Source: Streptomyces sp. NRRL F-5123 (lineage in GTDB: Bacteria; Actinomycetota; Actinomycetes; Streptomycetales; Streptomycetaceae). From it: 64,000 bases of DNA. The notes beneath the pieces were generated by a model, which worked only from the letters and a program-made list of their open reading frames with translations, was not told the origin of the DNA and searched no databases. Below, piece after piece: positions 8,739 through 17,399 of the stretch. The stretch is taken from positions 174,224-238,223 of the forward strand of contig NZ_JOHY01000011.1 in NCBI RefSeq assembly GCF_000721495.1, written 5' to 3'. The position numbers were made by a program, and so were the translations under genes. Every line of letters starts with the position of its first letter. Positions within the stretch are counted from its first letter, which is position 1.

Positions 8739-8764
8739 ATTTGTTGAGTCATCGCTCAACAAAT
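8739..8764. promoter_or_regulatory. TetR operator candidate 2 (perfect 10-bp arms)
   Basis: ATTTGTTGAG (8739-8748) and CTCAACAAAT (8755-8764) are exact inverted copies around TCATCG. The core TTGAG-N6-CTCAA matches the first dyad. The site is 29 bases before the SDR start, so binding there would block its promoter or early transcription. Confidence 0.75.
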
Positions 8765-8792
8765 ACCACTCCTTGGAAGGGGTCTGACAGCC

Positions 8793-9578
8793 ATGGGCAC
8801 CACGGCAGTCGAAGGCAAGCTCGCAGGGAAGACCGCGCTGGTCACCGGCGGCAGCAGGGGTATCGGCCGGGCCATCGCGGAGCGGCTCGGCCGGGACGGC
8901 GCCACCGTCGCGGTCGGCTACGCACGCGACGAGACGGCGGCGCGCGAGGTGGTCGCGCGCATCACGAAGGACGGCGGCCGGGCGTTCGCGCTGCACGCGG
9001 AGCTGGGCACGCACGGCGACGCGGCCCGGTTGTGGGCGGCCTTCGACGAGGGCACACGCGCCTACGGGAACGGCGGCGCGGTCGACATCATCGTCAACAA
9101 CGCCGGGGTCGGATACGACAGCGAGCTCTCCGGCATCGACGAGGAGACCTTCGACAAGGTCTACGCGGTGAACGTCCGCGCGCCCTTCTTCATCGTCAAG
9201 GAGGGCCTGGCGCGGCTGCGCGACGGCGGCCGGATAGTCAACGTCTCCAGCGGCGCCTCCCGGATCGCCCTGCCCCGCATCATCGCCTACGCGTCCACCA
9301 AGGGCGCGCTGGACACCTTCACCCTCAACCTCGCCAAGGAGCTGGGCCCGCGCGGCATCACCGCCAACTCCGTCGCACCCGGCATCATCCACACCGACAT
9401 CAACGCCTCCTGGCTGCGCGGCAATCCGGAGGCGGAGGCGGAGGCCGCCGCCCTCTCGGCGCTCGGCCGCGTCGGACAGCCGGAGGACGTCGCGGACGTC
9501 GTCGCCTTCCTCGCCTCCGACGACGCCCGCTGGGTCACCGGCCGCGTCATCGACGCGACGGGCGGCTCCGGTCTGTAG
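8793..9578 (+). CDS. SDR-family NAD(P)-dependent oxidoreductase (3-oxoacyl-ACP reductase-like)
   Basis: Classical short-chain dehydrogenase of 261 residues. It has the cofactor loop TGGSRGIG (18-25), NNAG (102-105), catalytic Ser in NVSSGAS, and Tyr166/Lys170 in YASTK, followed by PGIIHTDIN, and ends in a Rossmann-type TGGSGL tail. GGAAGGGG precedes ATG 8793. The physiological substrate is unknown; the divergent TetR gene and shared operators suggest induction by a small molecule. The 3' end overlaps the opposing phosphotransferase gene by 32 bases. Confidence 0.9.
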   Translation: MGTTAVEGKLAGKTALVTGGSRGIGRAIAERLGRDGATVAVGYARDETAAREVVARITKDGGRAFALHAELGTHGDAARLWAAFDEGTRAYGNGGAVDIIVNNAGVGYDSELSGIDEETFDKVYAVNVRAPFFIVKEGLARLRDGGRIVNVSSGASRIALPRIIAYASTKGALDTFTLNLAKELGPRGITANSVAPGIIHTDINASWLRGNPEAEAEAAALSALGRVGQPEDVADVVAFLASDDARWVTGRVIDATGGSGL

Positions 9579-10524
9579 CCGCGGCCAGCAGGGCGAGCGC
9601 GGCCTGCAGGTTGTGCTCGGCGATGGAGCGCATGGCGGCGCGGTCCGGGAAGTCGCCGTCGAGCAGCCGCAGCGGGCCCGCGACCAGCTGGAGCCGCATC
9701 GCCAGCTCGTACAGGGCCATCCGCCGCGGGTCCAGGCCGGGCGCGGCCAGCGCGGCGTAGTGCGGGCCGAAGCGCAGCCGCAGGAAGACGTGCTCCGCCT
9801 CGACGTCGGAGAACTTCGCGCCCTCGATGTCGATCAGGACCGGGTGCCCGGCGGCGTCCAGCAGGACGTGGTCGGGCCCCAGCTCCCCGTGGATCAGCCC
9901 GTACCCGGTGCGCGGTGGCACGGCCGCGGCCAGCTCCTCCAGCAGGTCGCGCAGCGCGGTGCGGGCCGCGGCGATCCGCGGGTCGCGCCGCGCGGCCTCG
10001 TCGGTGTCGCGCAGGGCGCTGTCCAGGACCCGCCGCTCGCGGGGCGGGGCGCCCTCCTCCGGGGCGAGCACCGTGCCGTACGCGGGCGAGCGCACCGCGT
10101 GCATCGCGGCGAGCATGCCGCCCAGCTCGGCGAGCGCGCCCGCCGCCCCCGCCGGGTCCGCGGCGAGCGCGTCCTCCAGGCTGCCGCCGGTCAGGTCCTC
10201 GACCACGGCGACGTCCGCCGCGTACCGCTCCCGCGAGGTGTCCGCGTGCAGCACCCGCGGCACCCGCGCGCCCGCCTCCCCCAGCCGCCGCCCGGCGGCG
10301 AGGAAGGCCTCAGCCCCGGCAGGCTCCTCCCCCGGCCAGTAGTTCTCGCCGGCCGCCCACCGGTAGACGACCACGCTGTCCGCCGGGCCCCCCGCCGTCC
10401 GGACCCGGTAGACCCCCTTGTGGCTCCCCCCGCGCAGCCGCTCCACCCCCAGGACCTGTACCCGGGCGCCGAGCGCGTCCCGTACGATCCCTGCCGTCTC
10501 CCCGTCCTCCGCGAATGCGCGCAT
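9547..10524 (-). CDS. Aminoglycoside phosphotransferase/choline kinase-like protein
   Basis: The 325-residue product has the kinase-like phosphotransferase fold. The nucleotide loop region is [10 protein letters not shown]. The catalytic segment reads [14 protein letters not shown] (about 211-222), followed by [12 protein letters not shown]. The usual family signature is H-x-D-x(4)-N; here Glu replaces Asp and His replaces Asn in the loop, while the metal-binding IDIEGA segment is kept. Either the family has a variant catalytic loop or the protein has another role. It is not evidence of drug resistance. The substrate is unknown. Confidence 0.8.
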   Translation of the reverse strand: MRAFAEDGETAGIVRDALGARVQVLGVERLRGGSHKGVYRVRTAGGPADSVVVYRWAAGENYWPGEEPAGAEAFLAAGRRLGEAGARVPRVLHADTSRERYAADVAVVEDLTGGSLEDALAADPAGAAGALAELGGMLAAMHAVRSPAYGTVLAPEEGAPPRERRVLDSALRDTDEAARRDPRIAAARTALRDLLEELAAAVPPRTGYGLIHGELGPDHVLLDAAGHPVLIDIEGAKFSDVEAEHVFLRLRFGPHYAALAAPGLDPRRMALYELAMRLQLVAGPLRLLDGDFPDRAAMRSIAEHNLQAALALLAAATDRSRPSRR

Positions 10525-10577
10525 CCGGGCAGGCTATCGGGGCCGGGTCCTCCTGCCACGCGGATTACGCGGGGCCT

Positions 10578-11264
10578 TCACACCAGCCGGCGGGCCGTCG
10601 CCCAGCGGGTGAGTTCGTGGCGGTTGGAGAGCTGGAGCTTGCGGAGGACCGCGGAGACATGGGATTCGACGGTCTTCACCGAGATGAAGAGCTGCTTCGC
10701 GATCTCCTTGTACGCGTAGCCGCGGGCGATGAGGCGCAGGACCTCGCGTTCGCGCTGGGTGAGGCGGTCGAGGTCCTCGTCGACGGGCGGGGCGTCGGTG
10801 GAGGCGAAGGCGTCGAGCACGAAGCCGGCGAGGCGGGGGGAGAAGACCGCGTCCCCGTCGCGCACGCGGAAGATGGAGTCGACCAGGTCGGGGCCGGTGA
10901 TGGTCTTGGTGACGTAGCCGCGGGCGCCACCGCGGATGACGCCGATGACGTCCTCGGCCGCGTCGGAGACGGACAGCGCGAGGAAGCGCACCGGCTGGTC
11001 GGGGTCCGCGGCGAGGGTCGCGCAGCGGCGCAGGACCTCGACGCCGCCGCCGCCGGGGAGGTGGACGTCGAGCAGGACGACCTCCGGGCGGGTCGCGGTG
11101 ACGACGGTGACCGCCTGGTCGACGTCGGCCGCCTCGCCGACGACCTCCACGCCCGTCTCGTCGGTCGCGCCGATCTCCGCCTGCACGCCGGTGCGGAACA
11201 TCCGGTGGTCGTCCACCAGTACCACCCGTACGCGGCGGCTCCCGCCGCCCTCGGTGTCCGTCAT
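10578..11264 (-). CDS. LuxR/NarL-type response regulator
   Basis: The 228-residue response regulator has a receiver domain (about 11-135; acidic pair Asp18-Asp19, phosphoacceptor Asp66 in LLDVHLP, Lys in VTKTITGPD) and a C-terminal LuxR helix-turn-helix (LTQREREVLRLIARGYAYKEIA, then VKTVESHVSAVLRKL). Its ATG overlaps the stop of the histidine kinase gene (ATGA), so the pair is translationally coupled. It probably responds to envelope stress, judging from the PspC domains of the kinase and of the divergent protein. A natural target would be the intergenic region 12662-12819. Confidence 0.93.
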   Translation of the reverse strand: MTDTEGGGSRRVRVVLVDDHRMFRTGVQAEIGATDETGVEVVGEAADVDQAVTVVTATRPEVVLLDVHLPGGGGVEVLRRCATLAADPDQPVRFLALSVSDAAEDVIGVIRGGARGYVTKTITGPDLVDSIFRVRDGDAVFSPRLAGFVLDAFASTDAPPVDEDLDRLTQREREVLRLIARGYAYKEIAKQLFISVKTVESHVSAVLRKLQLSNRHELTRWATARRLV

Positions 11265-12661
11265 GTCGTGGCCCTCTCCATCTCCAGTTCGACTTCCGTG
11301 CCGCCGCCCGGCGCGGGGCGCAGCCGCGCCTCGCCGCCGTTGCGCCGCATCCGGCCGATGATCGATTCCCTGACGCCCATGCGGTCCTCCGGCACCGCGT
11401 CGATGTCGAAGCCGGGCCCGTGGTCGCGCACCGACACGAAGACCTTGCCGTCCTCGACCTCGGCGTAGACCTGCACCGCCCCGCCGCCACCGTACTTGGC
11501 GGCGTTGACCATGGCCTCACGCGCGGCCTGCATCGTCGCCACGAGGCGCTCGTCGAGCGGGCAGTCGCCGACGCACACCACCTCGACCGGCACCCCGTGC
11601 GCGTCCTCGACCTCGGCCGCGGCGGCGCGTACGGCGTCGGCGAGCGTCGTCGGCTCGTCGTCGCGGCCGGTGCCCTCGGGACGGTAGAGCCACGCCCGCA
11701 GCTCGCGCTCCTGCGCGCGGGCCAGCCGGGAGACCTCGCGCGGGTCGTCCGCGTTGCGCTGGATCAGCGTCAGCGTGTGCAGCACCGAGTCGTGGACGTG
11801 CGCGGCGACCTCGGCGCGCTCCTGCGCGCGGATACGGGCCAGCCGCTCCGCCGACAGGTCCTGCGTCATCCGCACCAGGTACGGGCCCGCGATCAGCGCG
11901 ACGCCGACCAGCACGGCGATCGCGGCCTGAAGGATCGCGCCGAGGTGGCTGCCGGAGCCGCGCACCACGATGAAGCCGGTCACGCCCGCGACGACCAGGG
12001 CGATGCCGCCCGCGGCCCGCACCAACGGCCAGAAGCGCTTGCCCTGGCTCATCTCGACCCAGCGGGCCTTGCGCGCGTTGTCCGCCTGCCGCCACACCAG
12101 CGCGGCGCCCAGGCCGATGACCAGCAGCGGCCACACCGCGCGGTTGGCGACGCCGAGGTTGAGGTTGTCGATCAGGACCACCGTGCCGACCGCGAGCGCG
12201 ATGAGCGCGATGACCTGGCCCTTGTCGGGGCGGCGCCCGGCGAGCCAGGAACGGGCGTCGCGCGGCTCCTTGGCCTCCGCGACGCCGCCGACACCGAGCG
12301 GGACGAAGAACCAGAACACGGCGTAGAGCAGCACGCCGATGCCGTTGAAGGAGGCGAGCGTCAGGAAGAGCACGCGGACCCACAGGACCGGCAGCCCGAG
12401 GTGCCCGGCCAGGCCGCGCGCGACGCCGCCGACCCAGCGGCCCTCGGAGCTGCGGTAGAGGCGGCGCGTGGCGGCCGCGGGGTCGGGCGGGTTGAGGAAG
12501 GACGCGCCCGAGGGGCCGCCGCCCGCTCCGGCGCGGGCGCCGGGCCCCTTACCCGCGGCGCCCCCGCTCGTCCCCGCCCCCGCGGCCCCGGCGCCCGTGC
12601 TGCGCGCCGCGCCGCCCGGCGGTCCGGTGTGCGCCCCGGCCGGGGCGCTGCTCGCTGACAT
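11261..12661 (-). CDS. PspC-domain sensor histidine kinase
   Basis: Membrane histidine kinase of 466 residues from ATG 12661 (a GTG at 12676 would add five). An Ala/Gly/Pro-rich N-terminus (~65 residues) leads into a PspC domain (LYRSSEGRWVGGVARGLAGH to FWFFVPLG) and further hydrophobic segments including GQVIALIALAVGTVVLIDNL, VWPLLVIGLGAALVW and IALVVAGVTGFIVV. The HisKA_3 domain has the phospho-His in AAHVHDSVLHTLTLIQ, and the ATPase domain has VRDHGPGFD and GMGVRESIIGRM. It is the partner of the overlapping response regulator. PspC sensors of this kind are linked to cell-envelope damage in actinobacteria. Confidence 0.93.
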   Translation of the reverse strand: MSASSAPAGAHTGPPGGAARSTGAGAAGAGTSGGAAGKGPGARAGAGGGPSGASFLNPPDPAAATRRLYRSSEGRWVGGVARGLAGHLGLPVLWVRVLFLTLASFNGIGVLLYAVFWFFVPLGVGGVAEAKEPRDARSWLAGRRPDKGQVIALIALAVGTVVLIDNLNLGVANRAVWPLLVIGLGAALVWRQADNARKARWVEMSQGKRFWPLVRAAGGIALVVAGVTGFIVVRGSGSHLGAILQAAIAVLVGVALIAGPYLVRMTQDLSAERLARIRAQERAEVAAHVHDSVLHTLTLIQRNADDPREVSRLARAQERELRAWLYRPEGTGRDDEPTTLADAVRAAAAEVEDAHGVPVEVVCVGDCPLDERLVATMQAAREAMVNAAKYGGGGAVQVYAEVEDGKVFVSVRDHGPGFDIDAVPEDRMGVRESIIGRMRRNGGEARLRPAPGGGTEVELEMERATT

Positions 12662-12755
12662 ACCCCCGATCGTCACACGTCCGGCCCCCGCGGGGCATCA
12701 GGGGTGACCCCCCAAGGGTCGCCGGGGCCCACCGGGGGCGCCCCGGGGAAGGCCC

Positions 12756-12784
12756 CAGGGTCGGATCAGGGTCCTACCAGGGTC
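12756..12784. promoter_or_regulatory. Three CAGGGTC direct repeats at 11-bp spacing
   Basis: CAGGGTC occurs at 12756-12762, 12767-12773 and 12778-12784, each starting exactly 11 bases after the previous one. They lie between the divergent histidine kinase (start 12661) and PspC protein (start 12820) genes. One helical turn of spacing suits cooperative binding by a response regulator; the neighbouring LuxR-type regulator is the obvious candidate (inference). Confidence 0.45.
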
Positions 12785-12819
12785 GGGGCGGGTGCCGGGG
12801 CGCGCCGCGAGCGGCCACC

Positions 12820-14190
12820 ATGGTGGCTATGACGGACGAGCCGACCGACGAGCCCCCGCGCTCCCCCTCGCGGGGCGACGAGCCGCGCGCCGGAGCAACC
12901 CGCGCCCCGGCACCGGAGGAAGCGCGCCCCGCGGGCGCCGGCCCCGCCCCGGACGGCCCGGCGGACGCCGACCGTGCCGCTCGCCCGCGGATCACCCGGA
13001 GCCGGGAGCGGCGGGTCGTCGCGGGGGTGTGCGACGGGGCCGGGCGGTACTTCGGGCTCGATCCGGTGATCTTCCGGATCGTCCTCGCCGTGCTCGCCCT
13101 CACCGGCGGCATAGGCCTGATCGTGTACGGGATGGGCTGGCTCGTCATCCCGCAGGAGGACGAGGAGCAGAGCGAGGCGCACCGGCTGATGTCGGGGCGG
13201 ATCGAGGGGGCGCCGCTCACCGCCGTGCTCATGACGCTCGTCGGCTGCGGCCTCTACGCCTCGATGCTCGGCAATGCCACCAACCAGGCCTTCTCACTCG
13301 TGCTGCTCTTCGCGACCGCGGGCGCGGTGTACTGGTCGCAGCGCCGCCAGTCCCCCGCCCCGCCGGTGTCCCCGGCGGCCGCGGCCGCGGTGGTGGACGC
13401 GCCGCCGGCGGTGGCGCCGCCGCCCGAGCCGGGCCGGCCCTCGTGGTGGCGGGACCCGCTGACGAAGGAGCAGCCGCGGTATCTGTGGGGCCCGGACGAC
13501 GGGCCGTACGGCGCCGAGGACCGCGCGGCGTGGCGGGACCGCAAGAGGGCGGTGCGGTCGGCCCACCGGTCGTGGCCCTTCTCGCTCGCGGTCTTCCTGC
13601 TGGCGGTGACCGCGCTCGGCGTCGGCACGGGCGTGTCGTGGCCCTACCAGCCCGCGGCGGTCAGCGCGGAGATCGGCCTCGCGTCGGCGCTCGCGGTGCT
13701 GGGCACGGCGTTCGTCGTGGCCTCCTTCGCCGGGAGGGCCCGGGGCGGCACGGTCTTCTGGTCGGTGCTGACGCTGGGCGCGCTCGTCGGCGTGACGGCG
13801 CTGCCCACCGCAGGCGGCCCCGGCGTCGGCACGACGACCTGGCGCCCGGCGGACGCCGCCCACGTACGGCCGCTGTACGAGCGCGGCACCGGCCGCGGCC
13901 TGCTCGACCTGTCGGGCCTGGAGCTGCCCGCGGGCACCACGGTCGGCGCGCACGTCAAGGTGGGTGCGGGCCAGGCGGAGGTGCGCCTGCCGAAGGACGC
14001 GACGGTGGTGCTCGACTACGACCTGGGCCTGGCCGAGCTGGTCGTGCCGGACAAGGTCAACGACGGGGTGCGCATCCAGTCCGGCAAGCACGGCACGGTG
14101 ACGCTGCCCCCCGCGGCGGGCCGCCCGTCGCACGGAACGGTCGATCTCCACGTCGAGGTGGGCGTGGGACAGCTGAAGGTGGTCAGGTGA
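12820..14190 (+). CDS. PspC-domain membrane protein with LiaF-like C-terminal domain
   Basis: The 456-residue product combines a disordered, acidic/Pro-rich N-terminus (~55 residues), a PspC domain (RITRSRERRVVAGVCDGAG to GWLVIPQED), several membrane segments (AVLMTLVGCGLYASML, FSLVLLFATAGAVYW, WPFSLAVFLLAVTALGV, IGLASALAVLGTAFVVASF, FWSVLTLGALVGVTAL) and a C-terminal beta-rich domain (LDLSGLELPAGTTVGAHVKV to VGVGQLKVVR) like the LiaF/toast-rack domains of envelope-stress proteins. ATG 12820 or 12829 could be the start. It faces the PspC histidine kinase divergently and is probably its accessory protein or target. Confidence 0.88.
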   Translation: MVAMTDEPTDEPPRSPSRGDEPRAGATRAPAPEEARPAGAGPAPDGPADADRAARPRITRSRERRVVAGVCDGAGRYFGLDPVIFRIVLAVLALTGGIGLIVYGMGWLVIPQEDEEQSEAHRLMSGRIEGAPLTAVLMTLVGCGLYASMLGNATNQAFSLVLLFATAGAVYWSQRRQSPAPPVSPAAAAAVVDAPPAVAPPPEPGRPSWWRDPLTKEQPRYLWGPDDGPYGAEDRAAWRDRKRAVRSAHRSWPFSLAVFLLAVTALGVGTGVSWPYQPAAVSAEIGLASALAVLGTAFVVASFAGRARGGTVFWSVLTLGALVGVTALPTAGGPGVGTTTWRPADAAHVRPLYERGTGRGLLDLSGLELPAGTTVGAHVKVGAGQAEVRLPKDATVVLDYDLGLAELVVPDKVNDGVRIQSGKHGTVTLPPAAGRPSHGTVDLHVEVGVGQLKVVR

Positions 14191-14405
14191 GACGGCACCG
14201 GTTCGAACCCGCGGCCCTGGTGACGGGCCTGGTGCTCTGCACCCTCGCGGTCTTCTTCCTGCTGGACGCGGGCGGCGTGTGGCACCTGGAGTGGCGCACC
14301 GCCTCCTGGCTGGCGGGCGGCGGCCTGGCGCTGGCCGCCGCCACCGGCGTCCTCACGCAGGCGGTGCGGACCGTACGGGCCCGTCGGCGCCGGTCACGCG
14401 CGTGA
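14187..14405 (+). CDS. Small two-helix membrane protein coupled to the PspC gene
   Basis: A 72-residue protein starts at GTG 14187, overlapping the PspC gene stop (GTGA). It has a basic N-terminus (RRHRFEP), helix ALVTGLVLCTLAVFFLLDAGG, a short loop with WHLEWR, helix WLAGGGLALAAATGVLTQAV and a strongly basic tail. Translational coupling suggests it works with the PspC protein at the membrane. The last 53 bases overlap the opposing DoxX gene. Confidence 0.8.
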   Translation: MRRHRFEPAALVTGLVLCTLAVFFLLDAGGVWHLEWRTASWLAGGGLALAAATGVLTQAVRTVRARRRRSRA

Positions 14406-14907
14406 CCCCGGAGGCGCCCGGCGCGTCCGCCGCCCGCCCCCGGCGTACGGCGAGCAGCCGGTCGGCCGACAGCACGGGCGCCCCGGCGAGCACCAGCGGC
14501 AGCCAGGCCATGAGGTACGCGAGGTCGTTGCCGTAGTAGTACGGCGTGGTGGGCCAGCTCACGGTGAGCCACAGGCTCAGCGAGATCAGCGCCCCGCCCG
14601 CGGCGGCGACCCGCCCGAACAGCCCGGCGAGCGTCCCGAGCCCGACCGCGATCTCCCCCAGCGCGATGGCGTACCCGAAACCGTGCGGCGCCTTGAGCGC
14701 GAGGTCGACCATGGCGGGGATCGCGGCGGTGTCGTGCGAGGAGTGCAGGATCTGCAGCAGCGACCCGTTGGCGCTGTCGGTGAAGAAGCTGTCGCTGGTC
14801 AGCTTGTCCAGCCCGGCGTACACGAACGTCACCCCGAGGAACACCCGCAGCGGCAGCAGCGCGTACCGCCCGGCGACCGCCCGCCACTTGTCAACCGTCT
14901 CCCGCAT
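14353..14907 (-). CDS. DoxX-family membrane protein
   Basis: The 184-residue integral membrane protein has the DoxX pattern: LLPLRVFLGVTFVYAGLDKL at the N-terminus, IALGEIAVGLGTLAGLFGRV, AGGALISLSLWLTVSW and LAYLMAWLPLVLAG. DoxX proteins are small four-helix proteins, some linked to thiol/redox partners; no enzymatic role is assigned here. ATG 14907 is preferred over GTG 14931. The C-terminal ~30 residues are Arg/Ala/Pro-rich and run into the opposing coupled gene. Confidence 0.85.
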   Translation of the reverse strand: MRETVDKWRAVAGRYALLPLRVFLGVTFVYAGLDKLTSDSFFTDSANGSLLQILHSSHDTAAIPAMVDLALKAPHGFGYAIALGEIAVGLGTLAGLFGRVAAAGGALISLSLWLTVSWPTTPYYYGNDLAYLMAWLPLVLAGAPVLSADRLLAVRRGRAADAPGASGVTRVTGADGPVRSAPPA

Positions 14908-15050
14908 GGTCTTCCGCCTCTCCCGCCGCACACCACGTACCCCGCACCGCGGAAGCGTTTCTTCCGCCCTGTCTGCGTCAGACAGTCATACGTACACCGG
15001 CCCGCTGTGTCTCACCGCACCAGCACCGCGTCTCGTCACACCCGTAAAAA

Positions 15051-15090
15051 GATCCCGGCAGCCGCGCGGGTCGGCGCGGCTGCCGGGATC
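15051..15090 (-). terminator. guaA terminator
   Basis: GATCCCGGCAGCCGCG (15051-15066) and CGCGGCTGCCGGGATC (15075-15090) form a perfect 16-bp stem with an 8-base loop, 15 bases after the guaA stop. AAAAA on the plus strand (15046-15050) gives the minus-strand transcript a U-tract. Confidence 0.93.
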
Positions 15091-15105
15091 TTCACGGGCG
15101 GGGGA

Positions 15106-16722
15106 TCACTCCCACTCGATGGTGCCCGGGGGCTTGCTCGTGATGTCGAGGACGACGCGGTTGACGTCCCGGACCTCGTTGGTGATGCGGGTGGAGATAC
15201 GGGACAGGACGTCGTACGGCAGGCGCGACCAGTCCGCGGTCATCGCGTCCTCGGAGGAGACCGGGCGCAGCACGATCGGGTGGCCGTAGGTGCGGCCGTC
15301 GCCCTGGACGCCGACGGAGCGGACGTCGGCGAGGAGGACGACGGGGCACTGCCAGATCTCGCGGTCCAGGCCCGCCGCGGTCAGCTCCTCGCGGGCGATC
15401 GCGTCGGCCTCCCGGAGCAGCTCCAGGCGGTCCCGGGTGACCTCGCCGACGATGCGGATACCCAGGCCGGGGCCGGGGAAGGGCTGGCGCTGGACGATCT
15501 CCTCGGGCAGGCCCAGCTCCTGGCCGACCATCCGGACCTCGTCCTTGAAGAGCTGCCGCAGCGGCTCGACGAGCCGGAACTCCAGATCCTCGGGGAGGCC
15601 GCCGACGTTGTGGTGCGACTTGATGTTGGCGGTGCCCGTGCCGCCGCCGGACTCGACGATGTCGGGGTAGAGGGTGCCCTGGACCAGGAACTCCACCGGG
15701 TGGTCGTCGGGCGCCTCGGCGACGATCTCGGCCTGCGCCTGCTCGAAGACCCGGATGAACTCGCGGCCGATGATCTTGCGCTTCTGCTCGGGGTCGGACA
15801 CCCCGGCGAGCGCGTTCAGGAAGCGCTCGGAGGCGTCGACGACCTTCAGCTGCACGCCGGTCGCCGCGACGAAGTCCTTCTCGACCTGCTCCGTCTCGCC
15901 CTTGCGCATGAGGCCGTGGTCGACGTAGACGCAGGTCAGCTGGCTGCCGATGGCGCGCTGGACGAGGGCCGCGGCGACCGCGGAGTCCACGCCGCCGGAC
16001 AGGCCGCAGATGGCGCGGCTGCTGCCGACCTGCGCGCGGATCGCGGCGACCTGCTCCTCGACGACGTTCTCGGCCGTCCACGTCGGGGCCAGGCCCGCGC
16101 CGCGGTAGAGGAAGTGCTCCAGGATCTGCTGGCCGTGCGTGGTGTGCAGCACCTCGGGGTGGTACTGGACGCCGTAGAGCCGCTTCTCGTCGTTCTCGAA
16201 CGCCGCGACGGGCACGAGGTCGGTGGACGCGGTGACGGTGAAGCCCTCGGGCGCGGCCGAGCACGCGTCGCCGTGCGACATCCACACCGACTGCTCGGCC
16301 GGGGTGCCCTCGAAGAGCGTCGAGCCGGGCCGCGACACGCTCAGCGCGGTGCGTCCGTACTCGCGCGCCCCGGTGTTGTCGACCGTGCCGCCCAGCGTGG
16401 TGGCCATGATCTGGAAGCCGTAGCACATGCCGAAGACGGGGACGCCGGCCTCGAAGAGCGCGCGGTCCAGCGTCGGGGCGCCGGGCTCGTAGACGGACGA
16501 GGGGCCGCCGGAGAGTATGACGGCCTTGGGGTTCTTGGCGAGCATCTCCTCGACCGGCATGGTCGACGGGACGATCTCGCTGTAGACCCTGGCCTCGCGC
16601 ACCCGGCGGGCGATGAGCTGGGCGTACTGCGCCCCGAAGTCGACGACGAGGACCGTGTCGTTCTCGGGCGTCAGTTCGTCGGTCCTGGGCGTCTCGGGGT
16701 TCGCGGGGGTCGCTGGTGCCAC
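15106..16722 (-). CDS. guaA: GMP synthase (glutamine-hydrolysing)
   Basis: Converts XMP to GMP with glutamine and ATP, the last step of guanine nucleotide synthesis. The 538-residue product has an N-terminal class I amidotransferase domain (Cys100 in [10 protein letters not shown], then a His/Glu pair in YHPEVLHT), an ATP-pyrophosphatase domain (P-loop [13 protein letters not shown], about 245-258) and a C-terminal dimerisation domain ending [11 protein letters not shown] 16722 is chosen because GGAAGG lies 6 bases upstream and the length fits the family; the upstream in-frame ATG (16803) would add 27 unrelated residues. It forms the GMP branch with guaB/guaB3 near 36-39 kb. Confidence 0.96.
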   Translation of the reverse strand: MAPATPANPETPRTDELTPENDTVLVVDFGAQYAQLIARRVREARVYSEIVPSTMPVEEMLAKNPKAVILSGGPSSVYEPGAPTLDRALFEAGVPVFGMCYGFQIMATTLGGTVDNTGAREYGRTALSVSRPGSTLFEGTPAEQSVWMSHGDACSAAPEGFTVTASTDLVPVAAFENDEKRLYGVQYHPEVLHTTHGQQILEHFLYRGAGLAPTWTAENVVEEQVAAIRAQVGSSRAICGLSGGVDSAVAAALVQRAIGSQLTCVYVDHGLMRKGETEQVEKDFVAATGVQLKVVDASERFLNALAGVSDPEQKRKIIGREFIRVFEQAQAEIVAEAPDDHPVEFLVQGTLYPDIVESGGGTGTANIKSHHNVGGLPEDLEFRLVEPLRQLFKDEVRMVGQELGLPEEIVQRQPFPGPGLGIRIVGEVTRDRLELLREADAIAREELTAAGLDREIWQCPVVLLADVRSVGVQGDGRTYGHPIVLRPVSSEDAMTADWSRLPYDVLSRISTRITNEVRDVNRVVLDITSKPPGTIEWE

Positions 16723-16789
16723 GTGCTGCCTTCCGGCGGTCTGCGAAGGGGGGTCGATCTCCGATTCTACCGCCGCTACACTCACCCCC

Positions 16790-16867
16790 ATGACCGCGCA
16801 CACCTTCGCGTTTACCTATGGCAACCGGCCCGGCCGGCTGCCATGGCCGCGTCGCGTGTGCCGCTGA
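16790..16867 (+). CDS. Candidate leader peptide for chorismate mutase
   Basis: A 25-codon ORF beginning [12 protein letters not shown] contains two Phe, one Tyr and one Trp, and sits upstream of a stable GC hairpin and the chorismate mutase gene. A -10-like TACACT (16777-16782) ends 7 bases before the ATG, so the transcript may begin at the start codon. Leaderless leader peptides with aromatic codons are known for Streptomyces trp genes. Role by inference: ribosome stalling at aromatic codons would shift the RNA fold. It is short and unproven; the position could also be chance. Confidence 0.45.
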   Translation: MTAHTFAFTYGNRPGRLPWPRRVCR

Positions 16868-16884
16868 CACCGCGACTCTCCAGG

Positions 16885-16909
16885 CGCCCCGGGCTCACCG
16901 CCCGGGGCG
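16885..16909 (+). terminator. Hairpin between leader ORF and chorismate mutase (possible attenuator)
   Basis: CGCCCCGGG (16885-16893), loop CTCACCG, CCCGGGGCG (16901-16909) form a perfect 9-bp GC stem followed by TCTGTCGTT. It begins 17 bases after the leader ORF stop and ends 77 bases before the chorismate mutase start. A second dyad (GGCAACCGGCC/GGCCGGCTGCC) lies inside the leader ORF and could take part in alternative folding. Confidence 0.5.
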
Positions 16910-16986
16910 TCTGTCGTTCCCGGGCCGCACGGCCACCGCGGCACCCGGAGGTCCACCCAGACCGCACCGGACCCGAGGAGCAGACC

Positions 16987-17328
16987 ATGACCGCATCCGC
17001 ACCGCAGCACCCCGCACCGCAGCACTCCGTACCCCAGCGCCCGGCACCGCAGCACTCCGCACCGCAGCACGAGGACGCGGCCACCCCGGACGAGGTGATC
17101 GCGGCGAACCGGGCGCGTATCGACGACCTGGACGCGCGCATCATCGCCCTGGTCGAGGAGCGTATGGCGGCGTCGCGCGCCGTCCAGCAGGCGCGCATCG
17201 GTTCCGGGGGGCGGCGCGTGCACCTGGCGCGCGAGATGGAGATCCTGCGCACGTACGGCGACGCGCTCGGCCGCCCCGGCACCTCGGTCGCGATGACGCT
17301 GCTGGAGCTGTGCCGCGGCACGGTGTGA
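16987..17328 (+). CDS. Chorismate mutase, AroQ class
   Basis: Converts chorismate to prephenate, feeding phenylalanine and tyrosine synthesis. The 113-residue product is a monofunctional AroQ-type domain: ANRARIDDLDARIIALVEER, AASRAVQQARI with conserved Arg/Lys positions, and a final helix SVAMTLLELCRG. ATG 16987 follows GAGGAG. The N-terminal ~30 residues are a low-complexity run of PAPQHS-type repeats (Pro-Gln-His) not belonging to the catalytic fold, probably from slippage of a short GC-rich repeat. It is divergent from guaA, with a possible attenuator upstream. Confidence 0.92.
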   Translation: MTASAPQHPAPQHSVPQRPAPQHSAPQHEDAATPDEVIAANRARIDDLDARIIALVEERMAASRAVQQARIGSGGRRVHLAREMEILRTYGDALGRPGTSVAMTLLELCRGTV

Positions 17329-17399
17329 GCCGGCCGGGCGCGCCGGGACAACGCGGCGGGCGCCGCGACCCTTTCGGGGGGCATCACCCGAACGGCACG

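Noticed and set aside
9547..10524. An aminoglycoside resistance gene
   Set aside because: The catalytic loop is changed and the gene lies next to core genes with no resistance context.
12792..14405. A second frame across the PspC gene
   Set aside because: The protein is compositionally a shadow; only the final coupled 72-residue ORF is supported.
14683..17328. An 881-codon open frame ending in chorismate mutase
   Set aside because: Most of it is antisense to guaA, with no domains until the AroQ region; the gene begins at ATG 16987.
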